The position numbers and the translations under genes were made by a program. This document shows positions 1 to 5,939 of a stretch of DNA of 5,939 nt, in pieces (the stretch's first letter is position 1; the number at the start of each line of letters is the position of its first letter). Origin of the DNA: CAZBUK01 sp964495085 (GTDB lineage: Bacteria > Bacteroidota > Ignavibacteria > T3Sed10-11); the NCBI GenBank assembly GCA_964495085.1, contig CAZBUK010000146.1, positions 1 through 5,939 on the forward strand, given 5' to 3'. A model generated the notes under the pieces. That model made no database searches and had not been told where the DNA came from. It worked only from the letters and a program-made list of their open reading frames with translations.

Positions 1-26
1 CCAATGCAATACTCCATTATGTTCAC
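1..26 (-). other. Possible start of an outward-reading frame in the left arm (partial)
   Basis: Read on the minus strand, GTG at 26-24 and ATG at 17-15 open a frame that runs off the left edge of the window. It translates as VNIMEYCIG, with the last codon incomplete. The right arm carries the matching frame VNIVEYCIG. Within this frame one of the two arm differences (GAG/GAA) is synonymous and the other swaps ATG for GTG, as expected if the repeat holds the start of a protein such as a transposase. The stretch is too short to name a family, and no ribosome binding site is evident. This is inference from nine residues. Confidence 0.25.
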
Positions 27-54
27 TTCGTCAATAATTATTTTGGACACCAAT
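1..54 (+). repeat. Left arm of a 54-bp terminal inverted repeat
   Basis: This stretch matches the reverse complement of 5873-5926 at 49 of 54 positions with no gaps. The mismatches are at arm positions 12, 17, 29, 33 and 43. The arm starts at the first base of the window, so the repeat may extend further left. Its inner edge is sharp: after CCAAT at 50-54 the two copies diverge. The arm begins and ends with CCAAT (1-5 and 50-54), and its centre holds the palindrome AATAATTATT (33-42). It lies downstream of the 3' end of the operon. It could be the end of an insertion sequence whose body lies outside the window, a recombination site, or a dispersed intergenic repeat. Confidence 0.93.
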
Positions 55-98
55 GAGCTTGAATAGCATTTGAATCGTTCAGTGATTTTATTCAGCTC
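55..98. repeat. Imperfect inverted repeat / hairpin between operon end and left arm
   Basis: GAGCTTGAATA at 55-65 pairs with TATTCAGCTC at 89-98, giving a 10-bp stem with one bulged T. Inside the loop, TGAA-TCG-TTCA at 71-81 can form a second small hairpin. The structure abuts the inner edge of the left repeat arm and lies 56 bp beyond the stop codon of the last gene. It could act as a transcription terminator or RNA 3'-end stabiliser for the operon. However, the stem is AT-rich and no run of T follows it on the minus strand, so a classical intrinsic terminator is not supported. The 99-153 stretch between the hairpin and the stop codon shows nothing recognisable. Confidence 0.35.
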
Positions 99-153
99 GA
101 GATTTTCCATTACGGACCGTTCCCCTGGCGATTGTTTTCCATGCTATCGATCC

Positions 154-2682
154 TCACCGGAATTCAATTTCAAACACGACAGTATCGTCACTCATGTAAA
201 CTGGGACCGAATACGAAAAAACATTTTTCTCTACTTCCTCTCCCGCTACCACCGTCTCGGGCATACCCGGCGCACGAATCGCCATCGACCCCGTGGGCGA
301 GATGAAGTCTGCACGCACATACGTCCCTCCGACGGCCGCTATCCGGATTTGCATCGTGCGGGCGATTGCATCATACTGTACATCCTGAAGTATCGCCTCG
401 ATACCTGCCAGGTATGGATGCTCGGGGATACCTCGTTCGAATGAGATTTCGGATATGGGATCTGCGGGGACTGCCGAAAAAACACGTTCTCCGTCGAAAC
501 GTATCGATTTGAAGAATTTTCCCTCTCCGCTATAAATGATAGCTGTACGTGCTCCATGTAGAAATACATCATAGCCGACAGCGGGAGAACCTGAAGGGAG
601 CCCAGCCGCGAATGAGATGTTCCAGACGTTATCCCTGGTGCCGATGAGCCGGTATAGCGCATGCGTGAACCATCCTCCGGCCCAAAGGAACGTCGGTTTG
701 TCGATTCTGCCGTACAGAATGGAATGCTCGTCGGCGTTCCGGTATTCATAGAGGGCCGGCTGTCCTCCGGGACTTCCGGCCACACCGTCGACGGTCATAT
801 ATTTCGTGAGGGCGTCGTACGCATCGTCTATTTCGCCCGCCGAGATCAGGCCGAGGATATACCATGCAGTTCCATGCGACCAGACACCGCCGTTTGCATA
901 AAGGTACGGCGCTCCCACTTCCCCCTCCTTGAATCCGTACATTTCGGTCAACTCATGAAAATCGGCGGGCATCGCATTTCGGATTCCTATCAATGGATCA
1001 AGCAGCTCCCTGCGTGCCGTTTTGAGAAGCTCCTGTTTCCTCCCGGCGTCGAGCAGATCGAATGCGGCTGCGAGCAGAGAACCGGAATAATAATGCGGAT
1101 CGAAGGTTTCATGATCTATCATATTCATCAGATATCGCCGTTCACCATCCCACAGTTTTTCGTTGAGAGCGCTTTGGAGCTCCTCTGCGAGCATGAGACC
1201 GGATCGAACGTGGTCGCCTGAAACACCGAGCCGCACCCGAATATATGCATAGGCCCGGAGCGCTCTGATCGTCAGTATGGTGAGATATGAACGCGCGCCG
1301 TATGTTTCGCCGATATCCCACCAATCGGGCTGAACTGAATACATAAGTCCGTCCCGCAGATTAACCGATACGATTTTCATGCTTTTCTCCAGCACCGGCA
1401 GAAGCATCGAGAGCGTTTCCGTATCTCCGCTGTGTTTCAGGTATGCGGCCGAAAGTTGGATGAACCAGAGATGGTTCCAATTATCGGAACCTGCATACTC
1501 GGTTACGTACCGCCCGTCCTTCCAATAGTAAGCATGGGCGAGAACCGAATCCCGGCCGGTCAGCGAAATCAGAAACAGTAAGTCGCTCCGGACGCGGGCC
1601 GGATCGAAATGTACAACGCCGAGATCCGTCAGCAATACATCATGCGTAAAATAGAAGTTGTACTCGGCGGGACAAGGCATCGGCACATATTCTCCCCTCA
1701 GATAATTCCTGTTCGTCAACAGCATCGCCTTCGACCAGTTGAGCATATGAGAAATAGATTCATCGACCGGAGATACTCGTCCGTGCGAATCGATATAGCC
1801 CCGGATCCGTCGTTCATACTCGTCCATGTGATGCTTCCATGAATGCCTCGATCGTTCAGCCGTTTCTCCGATCTCATCGACCCTGCAGGAGCCGATCAGT
1901 AAAATTACACTGAGGGTATCGCCCGGCTCGAGATCCGCTTCGTATACGAATCCTGCTTTCGGAGACAACGTGCGGGGCAAATCGGGTAGATCAGTTTCTG
2001 TCCGCTCGCCGGAGTTCCACTTGACCGGACCGCCGCCCCGGTTCTGCAGGAAAATAACAGTTGAATCGGCATCCACATCGTCGAAATAAGCCAGATAACC
2101 GTCCCCCGCCTCGGTCGACTTAACCTTTGCATTGTTCAGTAAACGAAATGAATGGCTCGTCCGGAGAAGCATTTCGAGTTGGAGAAACAGAGAGAAGGTC
2201 CGTTTTTCCGGTCCGGTGTTCCGTACCTCCAATTGCATAATCATGAGGGGGAGCGTTTCGGTAAACTGGTAGGAAACCGATCCGGTGTAACCCTCTCCCT
2301 CAAGATCGAACACCGCCATATACGGCGTCCATGTATACGGCGCAGGAGCTCTCCCGATCATTTCGCTCTTTCCGTCGATCGAAAGCATCGCGGTAAAGGG
2401 ATGCGACTGCTCGCCTCGATGCCAGTAATCGCTGCTCAGGTCGATGCTGTTGGCAACGGGATAGTAGAAGCTAATTCTCGAAGGGAACGGTAAACTGTGA
2501 TGAAATTCTGCTCCGACATACGGACCGCCGATCTCGATTTGGCCGTAACCTCCTTCGAACCGGCGTGATAGTGAACCATCGGATCCCGACCGGAGGGCGC
2601 TCAGCGGGATGATGAGAAGAAGGATGCCTTGCAGCAGTAAGAGGGTATAGTTCGTGAAAGTGCGAGGTCCGAGAAAAATCAA
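154..2682 (-). CDS. Exported six-hairpin glycosidase-like protein (GH94/GT36-like fold)
   Basis: The 842-residue product probably acts on an oligo- or polysaccharide outside the cytoplasm; substrate and exact reaction are unknown. A hydrophobic segment at residues 11-30 after a short basic N-terminus reads as a signal peptide or anchor. Residues about 40-285 look like the beta-sandwich domain that precedes the catalytic barrel in GH94/GT36-like proteins, including a VRNTGPEKRTFSLFL stretch near 153-167. Residues about 305-685 form the helical barrel, with motifs FTHD (345-348), PDWWD...E (452-459), NGGVWSHGTAW (597-607), EYRNADEH (646-653) and GGWFTHALY (669-677). Residues 690-842 are a C-terminal beta domain. 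The DWWD stretch recalls the DWND catalytic-acid motif of GH94 phosphorylases, but export argues against phosphorolysis, so a hydrolase or inactive relative is equally possible. Translation starts at TTG (2682), because no ATG/GTG exists between the upstream in-frame TGA and residue 96. AGG lies 7 nt upstream. The gene ends in TGA, has no sorting domain, and follows the LamG gene after 4 nt. Confidence 0.8.
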   Translation of the reverse strand: MIFLGPRTFTNYTLLLLQGILLLIIPLSALRSGSDGSLSRRFEGGYGQIEIGGPYVGAEFHHSLPFPSRISFYYPVANSIDLSSDYWHRGEQSHPFTAMLSIDGKSEMIGRAPAPYTWTPYMAVFDLEGEGYTGSVSYQFTETLPLMIMQLEVRNTGPEKRTFSLFLQLEMLLRTSHSFRLLNNAKVKSTEAGDGYLAYFDDVDADSTVIFLQNRGGGPVKWNSGERTETDLPDLPRTLSPKAGFVYEADLEPGDTLSVILLIGSCRVDEIGETAERSRHSWKHHMDEYERRIRGYIDSHGRVSPVDESISHMLNWSKAMLLTNRNYLRGEYVPMPCPAEYNFYFTHDVLLTDLGVVHFDPARVRSDLLFLISLTGRDSVLAHAYYWKDGRYVTEYAGSDNWNHLWFIQLSAAYLKHSGDTETLSMLLPVLEKSMKIVSVNLRDGLMYSVQPDWWDIGETYGARSYLTILTIRALRAYAYIRVRLGVSGDHVRSGLMLAEELQSALNEKLWDGERRYLMNMIDHETFDPHYYSGSLLAAAFDLLDAGRKQELLKTARRELLDPLIGIRNAMPADFHELTEMYGFKEGEVGAPYLYANGGVWSHGTAWYILGLISAGEIDDAYDALTKYMTVDGVAGSPGGQPALYEYRNADEHSILYGRIDKPTFLWAGGWFTHALYRLIGTRDNVWNISFAAGLPSGSPAVGYDVFLHGARTAIIYSGEGKFFKSIRFDGERVFSAVPADPISEISFERGIPEHPYLAGIEAILQDVQYDAIARTMQIRIAAVGGTYVRADFISPTGSMAIRAPGMPETVVAGEEVEKNVFSYSVPVYMSDDTVVFEIEFR

Positions 2683-2684
2683 GG

Positions 2685-2692
2685 CATTACCT
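2685..2692 (-). promoter_or_regulatory. Shine-Dalgarno-like AGG and coupled start of the second gene
   Basis: On the minus strand AGG (2692-2690) is followed by TAATGCC and then the TTG start at 2682, a normal 7-nt spacing. The first gene's TAA stop (2689-2687) lies inside this spacer, so ribosomes ending the first gene sit on the start of the second. An ATG overlaps the stop (TAATG, 2687-2685) but is out of frame with the gene and meets TGA after one codon (ATG CCT TGA). That leaves TTG as the usable start. Confidence 0.5.
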
Positions 2693-5600
2693 GATCAGGA
2701 TGAGCCGGCGGGTTGAACTGAAGGACCCGCTGACGAGTGTATAGAAGTAAATCCCGCTCGGCAATCCATCCGCGTGCCATTCGACCGAATGTTCGCCCGC
2801 GGTCAAATCGGCGTCCAGAATTTCCGCCACGTTACGGCCCAGCAGATCGTATACGATAAGCCGCACACTCGACGGATGCGGCATTCCGAATCGAATCGTC
2901 GTTACGGGATTGAAGGGATTAGGATAATTCTGATGAAGCAGATAGACATCGGGTTGTCCTGCGGGATTTCCCCGGTCGACCGACGTTCCGAATGAGTAAA
3001 GTTCGTATACAGCATCACTCGCAAGGGCATAATCGTATATACGCAACTCGTCGATCACGCCTCTGAAATTATAATTCGCATTGTCCGGCAGAACCTGTCC
3101 GATCATCAAATCCAGCGATGTCTGCAGAAGCTTCCCTGAGAATAACCCGAATGTGTTCAATTCTCCGTCAATATAGATTTCGATATCGGCGCCGTCATAG
3201 GTCGCCGCCAGGTGGTAATAGGTATCGGGTTCCGCCTCCAGCTCGGAATCGATATCCTTGATTCCCTCCGATGTTTTTACGGTCCACCGGAACCGGCCGT
3301 TCGTGATCGAAATCTTCCAACGGTTTTCCCAGCTTCCATGTGAGATGGGATGGGCCTCCCGATCGAAAAACTGGCCGATCTTCAACCACATGCCCACGGT
3401 AATCCCCGACGTAAAATTGAGCAAAGGAGAATTTTCGATCCGGATATAATCGTTCACGCCGTCGAATGAGTAAGCTCCCTGGTCGACTCCGTTCCGGTCG
3501 CTGACCGGTATCGCCCCCGATACGGTACCATGATGCCCGTTTCCGCTTGCATCGGAAGCGTCTCCTGAGAACTCGTAGAAAGCTCTGAGCTCCCCGCTCT
3601 GCGATGCGGCGGAATCACGAACCGGGAGCAGAATGCTGTCGATCGCTACTCCCCCCGTACCGTTCTCCACGATGCATGTAAGAAGAAAGTTTCCCGGCTC
3701 GTCGGGCGCGAACCAGACAACCGCGTTGCCCACGCCCTCTATTATTCCATGGAGTGCGATCCATGCGAACGTTAGCTCATTGCCTTCCGGATCTTCCGCT
3801 TCACAGAAGATTTCGGAAGACGTGCCTATATCGATTTTTCTCGGAGAAGCAGTTATCCTGTGGATAACCGGATCGACGGGAATTTCGGTTACGATGGAGA
3901 CATAGATCGTATCTGCAGCGGTGCCGCCGCGACCGTCATCGACGAGACAGACGATTCGCGTTTCGCCGGGCGTTGCCGGTGCGTGGAACGTCGCTTGAGC
4001 GCCGTTTCCGGTGATAGACCCCGGCTCGGCGCTCCATGAATATGCGATCATTTCATCGTCACGGTCCACGGCGGTGCAATAAATAAATGCAGTTCCGTCC
4101 GTCTTTACCAGAAACCGGTCGGCGGCCAGGGCTTTTATCCTCGGCGGGTAATTCCCGGACTGATTACCGCTCCGGTAATCGACGACGATTCCGTCGACGA
4201 GCATCTTATCGTACTCATAGGTAACCACGCCTCCGGAGGGAACGACGACAATGACGATCGCTTCATCGGAAGGAACAGTGAGAGGAACTTCTCCGTCAAC
4301 CCCGACCGCCGCGAATTCTTTCGATACCATATCGTAAAGGTCGGATGATGTGCTGCCGATGTCTATAAGTACCTCTTTGCTCTCCTCATAAGGATTGTAG
4401 AGGAGGTACGTGGGATATGCACCGGAAGAAAAGAAATCGGTCGCTCTCAGATCGAGTTTTAAGATCATTGGTACATCGGTTGTATCTACGATGCCGGCGA
4501 GATATCCCGCATGAGAGGATCCGTATAGTGCGAGATTCGTCTGACCCCATCCCCCGTCGATTGCATCCCCCGTTGCATACGGACTTCTTCCGGATTTCGA
4601 CTGCCTGAGCGCTTCATACCCGATAACGGAACCCGGATCGTAGTTCCCGGACCAGGAAAAATTATCCTGATGGTCGGAGGGAAGGTGCGCCGGATAAAAC
4701 AATCGTGCCGCCTGAGCCGCATGGAGCGCCCATTTACCAACTGCCCGGGCGAACCGGTCGTCGTACCGGACCATCGGGACCAATGCGGCCATATGCTGAA
4801 CGGTATTCATGAGAAAGGCATAGTCGTTGAATCCGTTCACCTCGCCGATCAAACCGCCGACACTATATCCTCCCCAATTGCCGGTGATCATTCCCCAGTT
4901 TCTGAGCGAACCGACATCGAAGCACCAGTTCATCAGTCTTTCCGTATCGTAATCCGTACCGAGTTCGGCATTCATCCGGGCGGCGGTGTACACGCCGTAC
5001 GGAAGCTGAAGCTCATACGAGGGATTGGAGGGCCGTGCATTCAGAAATTCCATCGCCCATTCGGCGCCGATGCGGTATTTATCTTCGCCCGTTTCGTTGT
5101 ATGCATGATAGAGCAACCAGGCTATCGCTCCCGCAGCCTCGGGTTGCCTCACACCGCTTCCGTTCGGCATCATTGATGCGAGGTACCATCCGCGGTAATT
5201 CATATTCGGTCTCGCCCAGGGAGTCATGCCGCCACCCATTTTCCTGACCGCGGCGAGCCATTGATCCGCGACCGACACTAATTGTTCCGGATAGGCATCG
5301 GTATTCCGGTATAGATCGTATAACTGATAGAAAAAGACGTTCGGCATAGTATCGTACCACCAATCGCTCCCGCTTGCCGCAGCCGGGTGGTTGAGATAGA
5401 CATTTTCTTCGGGACGTCTGTTGAAGAATTCGCGGCTCTTGCGTACCCAATCGATACCGTCCTGATCCGATTTATCCAATCCCGCAAGCGTAGCGCCGAT
5501 AATCGACGGAAGCACGTTTATCGCCTCCGACGATCCGGGTGCGGTCGTCCCTACCACCGTATGCAAACCGAATGTTTGTTCGTCGGGATAATTCACACCC

Positions 5601-5833
5601 GCTCCTCCCCACCGTATCAGCGGAAGATGGTCACCGGTTTTGGAGAAGTCGTAGACGAATGCGTCGTAATTCAGGGCGACTTCCTTCCAGTCGCGCATCA
5701 GATACGGAGCGGGAATATCGGGCAGCATTTCGATACGGTCGATCCGGATCTGTTGCGCCCGCAGATCAAAATCGTTGCAGAACACGGCAACCAGCAGCAA
5801 CGCCAGCCAAAGATAATATTTCAATGCGTTCAA
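2687..5833 (-). CDS. Secreted modular LamG / Ig-like protein with type IX sorting domain
   Basis: The 1048-residue product is a multidomain surface or secreted protein, probably carbohydrate-associated. Residues 1-27 form a signal peptide (hydrophobic 7-18, likely cut after LRA); C19 follows AVF and is a poor lipobox. Residues about 40-450 are a tryptophan- and glycine-rich helical domain that looks like an (alpha/alpha) toroid, with SDWWYDT (156-162), RGWYLASMMPNGSG (214-227), ITGNWGGYS (316-324) and GGWGQTNLALYGSSHAGYL (427-445). Residues about 455-550 are a beta domain (PTYLLYNPYEE at 474-484). Two Ig/PKD-like repeats follow (about 565-648 and 656-738), then a LamG/concanavalin-like domain (748-948: FDGVNDYIRI, YHLAATYDG, GVIDELRIYDYAL). 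The C-terminal 86 residues are a type-A sorting domain (QNYPNPFNP, VYDLLGR, SGIYFYTLVSG). T9SS export removes such domains at the surface. I do not recognise the family of the helical domain. The start is TTG; no ATG lies between the in-frame TAA and residue 36, and residue 36 would lose the signal peptide. First gene of the operon. Confidence 0.88.
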   Translation of the reverse strand: MNALKYYLWLALLLVAVFCNDFDLRAQQIRIDRIEMLPDIPAPYLMRDWKEVALNYDAFVYDFSKTGDHLPLIRWGGAGVNYPDEQTFGLHTVVGTTAPGSSEAINVLPSIIGATLAGLDKSDQDGIDWVRKSREFFNRRPEENVYLNHPAAASGSDWWYDTMPNVFFYQLYDLYRNTDAYPEQLVSVADQWLAAVRKMGGGMTPWARPNMNYRGWYLASMMPNGSGVRQPEAAGAIAWLLYHAYNETGEDKYRIGAEWAMEFLNARPSNPSYELQLPYGVYTAARMNAELGTDYDTERLMNWCFDVGSLRNWGMITGNWGGYSVGGLIGEVNGFNDYAFLMNTVQHMAALVPMVRYDDRFARAVGKWALHAAQAARLFYPAHLPSDHQDNFSWSGNYDPGSVIGYEALRQSKSGRSPYATGDAIDGGWGQTNLALYGSSHAGYLAGIVDTTDVPMILKLDLRATDFFSSGAYPTYLLYNPYEESKEVLIDIGSTSSDLYDMVSKEFAAVGVDGEVPLTVPSDEAIVIVVVPSGGVVTYEYDKMLVDGIVVDYRSGNQSGNYPPRIKALAADRFLVKTDGTAFIYCTAVDRDDEMIAYSWSAEPGSITGNGAQATFHAPATPGETRIVCLVDDGRGGTAADTIYVSIVTEIPVDPVIHRITASPRKIDIGTSSEIFCEAEDPEGNELTFAWIALHGIIEGVGNAVVWFAPDEPGNFLLTCIVENGTGGVAIDSILLPVRDSAASQSGELRAFYEFSGDASDASGNGHHGTVSGAIPVSDRNGVDQGAYSFDGVNDYIRIENSPLLNFTSGITVGMWLKIGQFFDREAHPISHGSWENRWKISITNGRFRWTVKTSEGIKDIDSELEAEPDTYYHLAATYDGADIEIYIDGELNTFGLFSGKLLQTSLDLMIGQVLPDNANYNFRGVIDELRIYDYALASDAVYELYSFGTSVDRGNPAGQPDVYLLHQNYPNPFNPVTTIRFGMPHPSSVRLIVYDLLGRNVAEILDADLTAGEHSVEWHADGLPSGIYFYTLVSGSFSSTRRLILIR

Positions 5834-5872
5834 GTTTTGCTTTGCAGTAAGGGGAATTTATTATTACTCACT
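5834..5872 (-). promoter_or_regulatory. Leader between right repeat arm and first TTG start
   Basis: Thirty-nine bases separate the inner edge of the right arm from the first codon. The stretch is AT-rich, with GTGAGTAATAATAAATT next to the arm, and has no strong Shine-Dalgarno sequence; only a weak purine patch GCAAAGCAAAAC precedes TTG. Weak ribosome sites are common in Bacteroidetes-type bacteria. Because the leader is this short, the promoter of the operon most likely lies inside the repeat arm. Confidence 0.4.
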
Positions 5873-5926
5873 ATTGGTGTCCATAATAATTATAGACTAA
5901 GTGAACATAGTGGAATATTGCATTGG
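5873..5926 (-). repeat. Right arm of the 54-bp terminal inverted repeat
   Basis: The reverse complement of this stretch matches 1-54 with five substitutions and no gaps. The arms face inward, each presenting ATTGGTGTCC (read outward) at its operon-side edge. On the minus strand the arm lies directly upstream of the operon and is the only place for its promoter within the window. Beyond the arm, 13 further bases (5927-5939) reach the window end; whether they also match the left side cannot be judged, because the left copy starts at base 1. Confidence 0.93.
5889..5894 (-). promoter_or_regulatory. Candidate -10 box inside the right arm
   Basis: TATAAT occurs on the minus strand 56 nt ahead of the first TTG, a suitable distance for a leader of roughly 45-50 nt. 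No good -35 hexamer lies 16-18 bp upstream (ATTCCA, TATTCC, ATATTC), and the Bacteroidetes TAnnTTTG box is not matched. The left arm has AATAAT at the equivalent place. This is a single-motif call in AT-rich DNA. Confidence 0.25.
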
Positions 5927-5939
5927 AAAAGGTATAACT
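5901..5939 (+). CDS. Possible 5' fragment of an outward-reading gene (partial)
   Basis: A frame opens with GTG at 5901, directly after an in-frame TAA (5898-5900), and stays open for 13 codons to the window end, giving VNIVEYCIGKGIT. Another GTG at 5910 corresponds to the ATG in the left arm. Similarity of the first nine residues to the outward frame of the left arm suggests that both arms carry the beginning of the same protein, for example a transposase of an insertion sequence. The fragment is too short to identify and has no clear ribosome binding site. It may be chance. Confidence 0.25.
   Translation, partial: MNIVEYCIGKGIT

Noticed and set aside
70..444. Plus-strand open frame of 124 codons spanning the operon's 3' end
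   Set aside because: Most of it overlaps the C-terminal coding region of the second gene, and the product is arginine-rich with no signal or domain.
661..1221. Long plus-strand open frame of 186 codons opposite the glycosidase-like gene
   Set aside because: It lies wholly within the conserved barrel-coding region of the minus-strand gene, its translation has no recognisable domain, and no start signal supports it. It is a shadow frame.
4670..5176. Plus-strand open frame of 168 codons opposite the modular gene
   Set aside because: It is antisense to the helical domain, has low-complexity basic/histidine-rich composition and no family features; shadow of the real gene.
5779..5782. Possible lipobox cysteine (C19) in the first protein
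   Set aside because: The preceding residues AVF do not fit a lipobox, and a better ordinary cleavage site follows at LRA-QQ; a protein with a type IX sorting domain is expected to use signal peptidase I.
5539..5850. Plus-strand open frame of 103 codons opposite the start of the first gene
   Set aside because: It is antisense to the signal peptide and N-terminal domain, with arginine/serine-rich composition typical of a reverse-strand artefact.
1..5939. CRISPR array, tRNA or rRNA genes
   Set aside because: No spaced direct repeats, no cloverleaf-like stretch and no rRNA-like sequence were seen. The intergenic space totals only about 260 bp, almost all repeat arm, hairpin and leader.

Overview
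The window holds a compact two-gene operon on the minus strand, bracketed by two inverted copies of a 54-bp repeat at the extreme ends of the sequence. The upstream gene (5833 to 2687) encodes a 1048-residue modular exported protein: signal peptide, large helical toroid-like domain, beta domain, two Ig-like repeats, a LamG lectin-like domain and a C-terminal sorting domain with the NYPNPFNP motif. The downstream gene (2682 to 154) encodes an 842-residue exported protein with a beta-sandwich domain followed by an (alpha/alpha)6 domain, resembling GH94/GT36-like six-hairpin glycosidases. Only 4 nt separate the two genes, so they are very probably co-transcribed and translationally coupled.

Organism: the C-terminal domain with NYPNPFNP, then YDLLGR and GIYFYTL, is the type-A type IX secretion (Por) / FlgD-like sorting signal. 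It is typical of the Bacteroidetes/FCB group, including Ignavibacteria, Calditrichaeota, KSB1, Latescibacteria and Marinimicrobia-type lineages. By eye the base composition is moderate, close to half GC, which suits one of the less AT-rich FCB lineages. The sequence alone does not fix the taxon.

Layout: 1-54 left repeat arm; 55-98 an imperfect hairpin between the arm and the operon end; 99-153 short non-coding 3' flank; 154-2682 glycosidase-like gene; 2683-2686 intergenic; 2687-5833 modular LamG/T9SS gene; 5834-5872 AT-rich leader; 5873-5926 right repeat arm; 5927-5939 sequence running off the window. Both genes appear to start with TTG.

Working model (inference): the two proteins act together outside the cytoplasm on a glycan. 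The LamG/Ig/T9SS protein would sit at the cell surface or be secreted, and the six-hairpin protein would process the carbohydrate. The inverted repeats carry a short open frame that reads outward from each end (VNI-M/V-EYCIG). They could therefore be the facing ends of two inverted insertion-sequence copies with the operon as cargo. An invertible segment or a dispersed intergenic repeat are the alternatives. No transposase, integrase, RNA gene or CRISPR is visible inside the window.
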